Source: Pseudomonadota bacterium | Lineage (GTDB): Bacteria > Pseudomonadota > Alphaproteobacteria > Rhizobiales > Xanthobacteraceae | DNA: 9,723 bases | Assembly: GCA_021779635.1 (NCBI GenBank) | Contig: JAJYAH010000203.1 | Coordinates: 1-9,723, forward strand | Reading direction: 5' to 3' | In this document: piece after piece, positions 1 to 6,227 of the stretch | How positions within the stretch are numbered: the stretch's first letter is position 1 | Layout: each line of letters begins with the position of its first letter | Notes under the pieces: model-generated | What the model was told of the DNA's origin: nothing | The model's input: the letters and a program-made list of their open reading frames with translations, nothing else | Databases searched by the model: none | Program-made: the position numbers and the translations under genes

Positions 1-1066
1 TATGATCGACATCGACCAGCACCTGCGGCATCAGATATGCCGTTCCAGCCCTGTCGGCGGAGAAACGCCCCGCATCGATCAGAGGACGCGCGCCTTTCAC
101 CAGAGCTTCGCCGGTATGGGCGCGAAACGTATCGGCAAAACGTGTGGCGGCCATCGGGCCCAGTGTCGTTTCCTGCGCCAGCGGGCTTCCAAGCTCGTAG
201 CGCGAGGTCAGATCGGCGAACGCCTCGACAAAGCGACCATAGATCTGCTCGTGCACATAGATGCGCTCGATGCCACAGCAGCACTGGCCCGAATTGTAGA
301 ACGCGCCGTCGACGAGCTGTTCCACCGCAAAATCGAAATCCGTGTCTGGCCTGACGTAAGCCGGATCCTTGCCGCCCAATTCCAGGCCTAGCGTTGTGAA
401 GGTGCCGGCCGCAGCACGTTCGATCGCACGGCCGCCGGCAACCGAACCGGTGAAGTTGACGTGGTCAACGGAGCGCGACGCGATCAGCTTTTCGGTAGCA
501 CCATGATCGAGGTTGAGCGTGATGAACAGATTCTTCGGCAACCCGGCCCGATCCATTGCCGACTGAAAACGCTCACCGACCAGCAACGTCTGGGTAGCGT
601 GCTTCAGAATGACGGCGTTACCCGACAGAAGTGCAGGAACAACGGCATTGACGGCGGTCAGATAAGGATAATTCCAGGGCGCAATCACCAGCACGAGTCC
701 TGCAGGCACCCGTTTGATCATGCGCCGGAAGCCGGGGCGTTCGGCAGGCGTCGTCGGCGCCAGCGCCTCGTCGCTTAATTCAACCAGAGTGCGGACGCGT
801 TCCTCCAGGCTACGCAGCTCGCCGCCGTAACGAACCGGCCGACCCATTTGCATGGCAAGCTCCGGCACGATCTCATCGTTCTGCGCCCTCATGATCTCGA
901 GGAATGCCAGCACCTTCGCCTTTCGCTGGGCCAGCGGCACCCTGGACCATTCCCGCTGCGCCTGCCTGGCCGCAACCAGGGTCTGGGCAACCTCAGGATC
1001 GGTCGCGATTCGCCGCCGGGCGACTACGCTGCCGTCGACCGGCGAGATGCACACAATATCATTCAC
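1..1066 (-). CDS. NAD(P)-dependent aldehyde dehydrogenase, C-terminus cut by window edge
   Basis: This gene oxidises an aldehyde to a carboxylic acid with NAD(P)+ in the cytoplasm. About 355 residues are visible; the family usually has 450-490, so roughly the last 100 lie outside the window. Visible motifs are the Rossmann-side APWNYPY at about residues 129-135, ILKHA with Lys155 where most members have KPS, LELGGKDP with the general base Glu229, and NSGQCCCG with catalytic Cys263 and Asn258. The Glu-Cys distance of 34 residues is the family norm. I chose GTG 1066 because it follows the in-frame stop of the upstream gene, has a GAGTGA-like ribosome site and leaves a normal N-terminus; GTG 1054 is the alternative. 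It lies 36 nt after the ligase gene on the same strand, so it is probably the third gene of that operon. The role is inferred: it would oxidise the aldehyde released by the phospho-lyase, or a gamma-glutamyl aminoaldehyde as PuuC does. The substrate is unknown. Confidence 0.93.
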   Translation of the reverse strand, partial: MNDIVCISPVDGSVVARRRIATDPEVAQTLVAARQAQREWSRVPLAQRKAKVLAFLEIMRAQNDEIVPELAMQMGRPVRYGGELRSLEERVRTLVELSDEALAPTTPAERPGFRRMIKRVPAGLVLVIAPWNYPYLTAVNAVVPALLSGNAVILKHATQTLLVGERFQSAMDRAGLPKNLFITLNLDHGATEKLIASRSVDHVNFTGSVAGGRAIERAAAGTFTTLGLELGGKDPAYVRPDTDFDFAVEQLVDGAFYNSGQCCCGIERIYVHEQIYGRFVEAFADLTSRYELGSPLAQETTLGPMAATRFADTFRAHTGEALVKGARPLIDAGRFSADRAGTAYLMPQVLVDVDH

Positions 1067-1102
1067 GATGATTTCACTCGGTTGAGGCGAGGGACGCCGG
1101 CT

Positions 1103-2470
1103 TCAGATGATTTCGAAATAGCGCGCCAGTTCCCAGTCGGTGATCGCCTTGCGAAATTCGCGCTCTTCCCAGTGGCGGGTCATTGCATAGTGATCGACAA
1201 ACAGGTCGCCGAATAGATTTCGAGCCGCCGACGAGGCGGCAAGCCTGTCCGCAGCGTGTGACAGCGAGCGCGGCAATGCGCGCGCCGCGGGATGCGTCAT
1301 GTCGTAGGCGTTACCCGTCACGGGCTCACTGGGTTCGATCCTGTTTTCGATTCCCCACAGGCCGGAGCCGAGTGCGGCGGCGATCGCGAGATACGGATTG
1401 ATATCGGCAGCCGCGATCCGATACTCGACGCGCTGGCTTGACGGCGAACCGGGAATGACGCGCAGCGCGCAGGTCCGGTTCTCGATCCCCCAGGTTGCGT
1501 CGGTCGGCGCCCAGAACCCCGGGATCAGGCGCGAGTAGCTATTCACCGTGGAGGCAACCATCGCCAGCAATTCGGGCAACAACGCCTGCTGGCCGCCGAC
1601 AAACCAGCGCATGGTGTCGGACATGTTGCCCGGTCGCCCGCTTTCATGAAACACCGGCTGGCCTTCGGCATTACGCAGCGAAAGATGCAGATGTCCGGAT
1701 TGCCCCGGATAGGCATTCGACCATTTGGCCATGAAGGTCATCATTTTGCCCAGGCGCTCCGCCCAGACCTTGGCGAAGGTCTTGAAGATCACCGCGCGGT
1801 CGGCCGCTGCGAGCGCATCGGTATATTGAATCGCCGCTTCCAGAACGCCGGGCCCGGTTTCGGTGTGAAGCCCCTCCAGCGGCATATCCATATCTTCGCA
1901 GAGCTTGAGCAACGCCAGATTAAAGTCCGATTCGACGGATGACCGCAGCACCGAATAGCCAAACCAACCGGGCGTGAGATTTTTCAGATTGCGGTAGCCT
2001 TTTTCCCGGACGCTGTGGGGCGTTTCGTCGAAAACAAAGAATTCGAATTCAGCCGCAGCGGTGGCGGCAAAACCCATCGCCGCGGCGCGGTCCACGACAC
2101 GGCGAAGCAGCCGGCGCGGGCATAGCTGCGCGGCCGTGTCCTCGAACTCGCCGAGGAAAAACAGCATGTTTCCTTCCATAGGGACATCACGGCAGGTCGC
2201 CGGGTCGATACGCGCGGTCGCGTCGGGGAATGCCGTGTGCCATCCGGTGAACGTGGACTTGTCGTAGAGCTGATCGGCAGAGTCCCAGCCAAAGATCACG
2301 TCGCAGAATTTGAAACCGGACTCCAGCGCGCTGAAAAATTTGTCGCGCGCCATGTATTTTCCGCGAATGACGCCATCGAGATCCACCACCCCCAACTTGA
2401 CATGGGACAGGCCCCGCGCCTCCACAAGGGAACGGGCATCTGCCGCGGTTTTTACAGTTCTCGAATCCAT
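1103..2470 (-). CDS. Glutamine synthetase-like gamma-glutamyl amine ligase (PuuA/IpuC type)
   Basis: A 455-residue member of the type I glutamine synthetase family, of the catabolic branch that joins glutamate to an amine with ATP. The N-terminal beta-grasp part is residues 1-100. The catalytic domain shows the metal ligands EFE at 141-143, ETGPGVLE at 204-211 and SGHLHL at 259-263, then NSYSRL with Arg314, a WGIENR block at 327-332 and VEYRIAAADINPY at 348-360. These residues look intact, so it should be active. I do not see the tyrosine adenylylation loop of nitrogen-assimilation GlnA; the C-terminus (HWEEREFRKAITDWELARYF) is typical of PuuA, IpuC and related ligases. ATG 2470 has GGAG six bases upstream. 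It is the middle gene of the leftward operon, 101 nt after the PLP enzyme and 36 nt before the dehydrogenase. This context favours amine activation over ammonia assimilation. The amine is not identifiable. Confidence 0.92.
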   Translation of the reverse strand: MDSRTVKTAADARSLVEARGLSHVKLGVVDLDGVIRGKYMARDKFFSALESGFKFCDVIFGWDSADQLYDKSTFTGWHTAFPDATARIDPATCRDVPMEGNMLFFLGEFEDTAAQLCPRRLLRRVVDRAAAMGFAATAAAEFEFFVFDETPHSVREKGYRNLKNLTPGWFGYSVLRSSVESDFNLALLKLCEDMDMPLEGLHTETGPGVLEAAIQYTDALAAADRAVIFKTFAKVWAERLGKMMTFMAKWSNAYPGQSGHLHLSLRNAEGQPVFHESGRPGNMSDTMRWFVGGQQALLPELLAMVASTVNSYSRLIPGFWAPTDATWGIENRTCALRVIPGSPSSQRVEYRIAAADINPYLAIAAALGSGLWGIENRIEPSEPVTGNAYDMTHPAARALPRSLSHAADRLAASSAARNLFGDLFVDHYAMTRHWEEREFRKAITDWELARYFEII

Positions 2471-2480
2471 GATCTCCAGA

Positions 2481-2518
2481 TCTCTTTACCTAGTCTCTCT
2501 TTATCTCGAAGTCTCTTT
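2481..2518 (-). repeat. Three TCTCTTT heptamers at 15-16 bp spacing in the ligase leader
   Basis: The plus-strand heptamer TCTCTTT occurs exactly at 2481-2487, 2496-2502 and 2512-2518, so the ligase mRNA would carry AAAGAGA three times just upstream of its ribosome site. Two copies extend to a shared AGTCTC context. The gap between the PLP gene and the ligase is 101 nt, long for an operon. Just upstream on the message, TGTCA (2549-2553) and TGACA (2560-2564) form a weak 5-bp dyad with no T-tract, so I do not call it a terminator. The function is unknown; the repeats could be chance purine richness. Confidence 0.4.
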
Positions 2519-2571
2519 GGCTGGACGGCTCAGTCTCGCTGTGCAGGCTGTCACGAAAATGACATCGCCGG

Positions 2572-3915
2572 TCAGGCCGGACAAATTTCGCGTAAAAGCT
2601 CGTCACAGGCGGCGATGAACATATCCGCATTGTCCTTGGTAAAGCAAAGCGGCGGGCGGATCTTCAGCGTATTGCCGTAGGGACCGGCGGCGCCGATCAG
2701 AATGCCTCGATGACGAAGCCGGTTAATGAGCTGGCTGGCGAGCTGCGGCGCCGGCTCCCTTGCGTCTCGATCACGGACCAGTTCGAGGCCGATGAACAAT
2801 CCGCTGCCGCGCACGTCGCCGATCTGGATGTGACGATTGCCGATCTCGCGAAGCCCGTTCATGATGTAATCGCCGATCTTTTGCGCATTCCCTGTCAGTC
2901 CCTCATCCTCGATCACATCGAGCACTGCAAGCCCGGCCGCAGCAGCCACCGGGTTGCCTCCGAATGTATTGAAATACTTCACCGCCTCGGCGAAGCGGTC
3001 GAGCAGCGCCGCGCGGGTTGCGACGCCGCCCATCGGGAAGCCGTTACCCATCGGCTTTCCCATGGTGACAATATCCGGCACCACGCCATGCCGCGCAAAC
3101 CCCCACAGCGCGGCTCCGGTTCGCCCGAAACCCGGCTGGACCTCGTCGGCAATGAACAGGCCCTGATGTTCATGAACAAGTTTGACGGCGGGCGCGAGGA
3201 AACCGGGTGGATCGGCATAGACCCCATCGCTCGAAAAGATCGTATCGACCATCAGGCCCGCAAGACCGAAGCCGCTTTGCTCAAGATCCGCGATGGCGCG
3301 ACCGACATGCTCGGCAAAACGCCGGCCGGGATCGGCGGCAGAGGAACGAAACATTTCCGGCGCGGGAACGGTACGGACATGGGGAGGCAAGGTCCGACCC
3401 GGACGGGCCGATGGCGAGACATCCGTCACCGCGGCGGTGTTGCCGTGATAGGCCGTTTCGGTGACGATGAAACCGGCGCAGCCGGTTGTCTCCTTCGCGA
3501 TCCGCAATGCGAGGTCATTCGCTTCGCTGCCGGTGCAGGTCAGGACCAGATGATTGATGTCACGTGGGAATGTTGCGAGCAGACGTTCCGCATAGGTATC
3601 GACGACGTCGCTGAGATAGCGCGTGTGGGTATTCAGCAGACCGACCTGCCGCCGAATGGCTTCGACGACGCGCGGATGTGAATGCCCAACCGAGGGCACA
3701 TTGTTATAGAGATCAAGGTAACTCCGGCCTTCGGCATCAAACATCCAGACGCCTTCGGCGCGCTCCATCCGCAGCGGCTCCTCATAGAACAGCACCGAAG
3801 CCGCACCGAACGACCGCAGACGGCGCTCGACGGCGTCCTGCACAGCGGTATCCATGGCGGACAGGTTGCTGCCATCAAAGGCGTTCAGGGCCAGGATTTC
3901 CTTTTCTCCATGCAT
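2572..3915 (-). CDS. Class III PLP enzyme, probable amino-alcohol-phosphate phospho-lyase (AGXT2L/EtnppL-like)
   Basis: A 447-residue fold-type I PLP enzyme annotated by family as a class III aminotransferase. Visible sites are TGSEAND at 128-134 and AYH at 155-157 for cofactor phosphate and ring binding, IADEVQPGFGRTG with Asp257 contacting the pyridine nitrogen, and MGKPMGNGFP with the Schiff-base Lys287. The KPMGNG sequence, the YFNTFGGNP block (314-322) and the C-terminal LKIRPPLCFT resemble, from memory, human ETNPPL (AGXT2L1), which splits phosphoethanolamine to acetaldehyde, ammonia and phosphate. GABA aminotransferases usually read differently around this lysine. The open frame reaches 3984, but ATG 3915 has AAGGAGGG six bases upstream and is the better start. 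It is the first gene of the leftward operon, facing the DeoR gene across a 363-bp control region. Two kinases that could supply its phosphorylated substrate lie 4 kb to the right. The fold is certain; lyase rather than transaminase activity is inference. Confidence 0.88.
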   Translation of the reverse strand: MHGEKEILALNAFDGSNLSAMDTAVQDAVERRLRSFGAASVLFYEEPLRMERAEGVWMFDAEGRSYLDLYNNVPSVGHSHPRVVEAIRRQVGLLNTHTRYLSDVVDTYAERLLATFPRDINHLVLTCTGSEANDLALRIAKETTGCAGFIVTETAYHGNTAAVTDVSPSARPGRTLPPHVRTVPAPEMFRSSAADPGRRFAEHVGRAIADLEQSGFGLAGLMVDTIFSSDGVYADPPGFLAPAVKLVHEHQGLFIADEVQPGFGRTGAALWGFARHGVVPDIVTMGKPMGNGFPMGGVATRAALLDRFAEAVKYFNTFGGNPVAAAAGLAVLDVIEDEGLTGNAQKIGDYIMNGLREIGNRHIQIGDVRGSGLFIGLELVRDRDAREPAPQLASQLINRLRHRGILIGAAGPYGNTLKIRPPLCFTKDNADMFIAACDELLREICPA

Positions 3916-3921
3916 CGCGCG

Positions 3922-3929
3922 CCCTCCTT
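3922..3929 (-). promoter_or_regulatory. Ribosome binding site fixing the phospho-lyase start
   Basis: On the minus strand AAGGAGGG is an almost full match to the anti-Shine-Dalgarno sequence, six bases before ATG 3915. The upstream in-frame starts at 3948 and 3984 have nothing comparable, and their extra residues (Gly/Ala-rich) do not look like the family N-terminus. Confidence 0.75.
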
Positions 3930-3997
3930 GACCGGCGCCGGCGGACATAAGCGTCGGCGGCGAATGCCGCCCGACTCCCAGCAACAGCTTGGATCAA

Positions 3998-4013
3998 TGT
4001 GGTTCTTTCCACA
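3998..4013. promoter_or_regulatory. Inverted repeat TGTGG-N6-CCACA, candidate operator 1
   Basis: TGTGG at 3998-4002 and CCACA at 4009-4013 are perfect inverted arms around TTCTTT. The site is 83 bases upstream of the phospho-lyase start and sits directly beside the -10-like TATTAT on the minus strand, so a bound regulator would block that promoter. The same arms recur at 4159-4173 beside the other gene. The best candidate binder is the adjacent DeoR-family protein; this is inference. Confidence 0.5.
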
Positions 4014-4023
4014 ATAATAAAGC

Positions 4024-4056
4024 GACTGACGGCAACGACACATCGGAGTGTCAGTC
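4024..4056. repeat. Nested inverted repeats GACTGAC/GTCAGTC and GACAC/GTGTC
   Basis: The outer arms GACTGAC (4024-4030) and GTCAGTC (4050-4056) are perfect 7-bp inverted repeats. An inner pair, GACAC (4037-4041) and GTGTC (4048-4052), overlaps the outer right arm, so the two foldings exclude each other. It lies upstream of the -10-like element of the leftward operon. It may be a second protein site or a mutually exclusive RNA structure if transcription starts further upstream. There is no T-run, so it is not an obvious terminator. Confidence 0.4.
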
Positions 4057-4090
4057 ATACACCCTCTCTCGGCACAAGATTTATTTATAA

Positions 4091-4102
4091 AATCAATTGA
4101 TT
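4091..4102. repeat. 12-bp perfect palindrome AATCAATTGATT
   Basis: AATCAATTGATT reads the same on both strands and lies in the centre of the AT-rich part of the divergent region. It has no spacer, unlike the TGTGG dyads, so it would be a different type of site. AT-rich palindromes also occur by chance, so confidence in a function is low. Confidence 0.3.
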
Positions 4103-4158
4103 ATGCAATAAATCGGTATTTGCTGCGCAGAGAACGGGCATTCCGCCGCCCAAAGCTT

Positions 4159-4193
4159 TGTGGAATTGCCACATAATTGGTGTGGACATCCAA
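4159..4193. promoter_or_regulatory. TGTGG-N5-CCACA dyad plus downstream TTGG...CCAA dyad, candidate operator 2
   Basis: TGTGG (4159-4163) and CCACA (4169-4173) form a perfect dyad around AATTG. A further TGTGG at 4181-4185 begins exactly 22 bp after the first, two helical turns, within the weaker dyad TTGG (4177-4180) and CCAA (4190-4193). The CATAAT sequence at 4172-4177 overlaps the right arm and could be the -10 of the DeoR gene, whose start is 105 bases downstream. Together with the dyad at 3998 this looks like an operator pair controlling both divergent units. Confidence 0.5.
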
Positions 4194-4278
4194 CATCGAT
4201 TGAGAAAGGATTTACCGTGGGACAGCCCGAGCATCGCCCCGATCCCGTGGCGACCGAAGCTGCCGCAGGGACATCTCG

Positions 4279-5115
4279 ATGACGAGCGAGCGGTTACAGG
4301 CAGCCGACGCCTCCACGACCGACAAGAGGCCGCGAAAACCGGAAGGCGACCGCCTCTCGAAGCTTGCACGTCATAAACACATCATCTCGCAATTGACCGC
4401 AGCTCCGACCTTGCGGGCCTCGGAACTCGCGGCGGCACTCGGTGTCTCCGGTGAAACGATCCGGCGCGACTTGATGGAGCTTCAGGAGCAGAAGCTCATC
4501 AACCGGACCTATGGCGGAGCTTCCCGCCCCTTTGCGCTTGAGCCCACTCTCACCGACCGCAAGGCGATCATGATCGCCGAACGTGAGAGAATTGCCGACG
4601 CCATTGCCGATCTCATCCTGCCAAACGAGGTTCTGATGCTCGCCGCGGGCGCCACGACATTCCATGTCGCGCGGCGCCTGGCATCTCGCGCCCACGACAT
4701 CACCGTGATCACGCATGACTTCGCGATCGCCGCCGCGCTGGCGGTGAATTCCTCGATCCGCGTGTTGTGCTGTCCCGGCCGGTATCATCCGGCGGAAGGC
4801 TATGTGTTCGGCACGCAGACGATTGCCAGCATCAATGGCTATGAAGCCAACCGCGCGATCGTGGGCGCGACAGGTATCAGCGCCCGCGGCATCAACGATG
4901 CCGATGACGAGGCCGGAGCCATTTATGGCGCGATGGTCAAGCGGGCTGCGGAGGCCATCATCGTCGCCGACCATACCAAGTTCGACCAACGCGCGCTGAC
5001 GGTATTCGCGCATTGGACGGATATCGACCGCCTCGTTACCGATCGGCAGCCGGAAGGAGCGCTAGCAGCCGCCCTGCGTGACGCCGGGACCGAAACTATC
5101 GTTGCTCAACGCTGA
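4279..5115 (+). CDS. DeoR-family transcriptional repressor
   Basis: A 278-residue DNA-binding regulator. After a 24-residue charged leader, residues 25-81 form the DeoR winged helix-turn-helix, with LRASELAAALGVSGETIRRD as the helix-turn-helix and INRTYGGA as the wing turn. Residues about 92-255 form the C-terminal sugar-isomerase-like effector domain, with AAGATTFH, an ITHDFAIA block, GATGIS and the closing VADHTKFD motif. These regulators usually repress catabolic genes and are released by a phosphorylated intermediate. That fits a locus whose intermediates would be phospho-amino alcohols, but the ligand here is unknown. ATG 4279 has a moderate AGGGA eight bases upstream. It stands divergent from the phospho-lyase operon and 13 nt before the AraC-family gene, with which it is probably co-transcribed. 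The leader is longer than in most family members, so a start nearer residue 25 cannot be excluded. Confidence 0.93.
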   Translation: MTSERLQAADASTTDKRPRKPEGDRLSKLARHKHIISQLTAAPTLRASELAAALGVSGETIRRDLMELQEQKLINRTYGGASRPFALEPTLTDRKAIMIAERERIADAIADLILPNEVLMLAAGATTFHVARRLASRAHDITVITHDFAIAAALAVNSSIRVLCCPGRYHPAEGYVFGTQTIASINGYEANRAIVGATGISARGINDADDEAGAIYGAMVKRAAEAIIVADHTKFDQRALTVFAHWTDIDRLVTDRQPEGALAAALRDAGTETIVAQR

Positions 5116-5128
5116 GAAAGGCCAAGTT

Positions 5129-6150
5129 ATGGCACGCCTGACATCTCTACTTCCGCGCGACGAACGCATCGGCCTCGACGACGAAGCCGCAGACCATGGG
5201 CAGCAACAAGTCCGGATCGGCCGCCTTGATCTCGAATTCATCCGGCCGGATCGGTCTTTCGCCCGCAACTGGAAGCGCGCAAGCAATGTGCATGATGCTT
5301 CCTATGTGCTGGCTCTTCCGCTGACCGGAAGCGTGGCATTCAGCCAGGATGCACGCACCGGCTTCGCTAGGCCCGGCGAGTACGTCCTGCTCAGCGAACT
5401 CGCCTTCTATGAGCTCTCGCCCGACAAGAACGCGCGCCTGCTCGTGATGCGCATTCCGGCGGCGGAATTGCGTGGACGTCTCGTCTCCATCGAAGACCAT
5501 GTCAGCCGGCGCTTCAAGCCGAACGAGCAGATGACGCGCCTGCTTGTGGGAATGATCAGAAGCGTTGCGGAACTGTTCATCAATTCTCCGCCGCCCAATC
5601 CCCAGGCGCTCGCAACCGAAATCATCAGCTTTGTCGCGCTGACAATCGGTTCCGAGGACAGGGGCGCGGCAACCGACGTTCGCAATGCGCGCTATCACCT
5701 GCGACGCAGAATCGTCGATTTTATCGAATGCCATCTCAGCGACCAGTCGCTGTCGCCGAAAAAGATCGCTGCCAGCAGCCGGATTTCCCTGAGCTATCTC
5801 TACAGCCTGTTCAACGACAACGAGACGACGGTCAGTCAGTTCGTCCAGGCCAAGCGCCTGCAGCGCGCTTACGAGATTCTCGTTGCAGACCCGAGAGGTC
5901 ACCGAACGGTTTCGGAAGTCGCCTATGAGGTTGGTTTCAAGAACGTCTCGCACTTCTCGCGATGTTCAGCCGTCATTTCAAGGTGGCGCCGCGCGACGCT
6001 CGTCAGACGCACAACGCCTCGCCTTATCCCAAAGCGGATCCGCGGCCTGTCCCTCCGAAGGGCTTGCTGGCGCCCGGAGTGCCGTCTCCCTCCCGCGGTA
6101 GTCTTGCCTCCCCCTATTGGCAGCGCCGGCCGCTTCACGAGAGTGTCTAG
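5129..6150 (+). pseudogene. AraC-family transcriptional regulator, frameshifted in the second helix-turn-helix
   Basis: ATG 5129 has GAAAGG seven bases upstream and lies 13 nt after the DeoR stop. Residues 1-185 look like the N-terminal sensing domain of the AraC_binding_2 type; residues about 188-278 are an AraC DNA-binding domain, with SPKKIAASSRISLSYLYSLF as its first helix-turn-helix and TVSEVAYEVGFKNVSHFSR as the second. The family consensus then needs MF-x-x-x-FK. It is present, as MFSRHFKVAPRDAR, but only in the next frame from ATG 5962. One base is missing after position 5961. Restored, the protein would have about 340 residues, normal for the family, ending at TAG 6150 with an unusual Pro/Ser/Arg-rich tail of about 45 residues. 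Unrestored, the frame runs open through the phosphatase gene to 7165, giving an implausible tail of about 400 residues. It is either a recent inactivating mutation or a sequencing error; no slippery heptamer is seen. Confidence 0.85.
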
Positions 6151-6217
6151 AGACTGTTCCCCCGTTTACCCCGCGCCATGTGCATCGCTGGCCATTGCGA
6201 TTGCGCGCTTCCACTCC

Positions 6218-6221
6218 GGAG
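6218..6221 (+). promoter_or_regulatory. Ribosome binding site fixing the phosphatase start at TTG 6228
   Basis: GGAG at 6218-6221 is six bases before TTG 6228, an ideal spacing. The in-frame ATG at 6117 lies inside the restored AraC frame and adds 37 residues that do not resemble the phosphatase family. Confidence 0.65.
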
Positions 6222-6227
6222 CGATCA

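Larger units (their letters stand above)
3916..4278. promoter_or_regulatory. Divergent control region between the phospho-lyase operon and the DeoR gene
   Basis: No gene is seen in these 363 bases. The middle part (about 4010-4110) is clearly more AT-rich than the surrounding coding DNA, as expected for promoters. It separates the leftward catabolic operon from the rightward regulator unit, the usual layout for a repressor that controls both itself and its targets. It contains two TGTGG...CCACA dyads, a third weaker dyad, a nested inverted repeat and a 12-bp palindrome, listed separately. Possible -10 elements are TATTAT on the minus strand (4019-4014) and CATAAT on the plus strand (4172-4177). 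Neither has a convincing -35 partner, so I do not place promoters exactly. Confidence 0.6.

Noticed and set aside
1103..2470. Housekeeping glutamine synthetase GlnA
   Set aside because: The adenylylation loop is not seen, the C-terminus is of the PuuA/IpuC type, and the neighbours are amine catabolism genes.
2549..2564. TGTCA-CGAAAA-TGACA as a terminator between the PLP gene and the ligase
   Set aside because: The stem is only 5 bp, with no T-run, inside what looks like one operon.
2710..3681. A 323-codon plus-strand open frame opposite the PLP enzyme gene
   Set aside because: It is antisense to a well-supported gene with intact motifs, is rich in Arg/His/Asp in the way of GC-rich shadow frames, and shows no domain.
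4158..4180. A sigma-54 promoter suggested by TGGCA-like bases near the TGTGG dyad
   Set aside because: The GC element with a TTGC element at the required spacing is not found on either strand; the dyad explains the bases better.
5147..5953. A 268-codon minus-strand open frame opposite the AraC-family gene
   Set aside because: It is antisense to recognisable AraC sequence, and its composition is that of a shadow frame.
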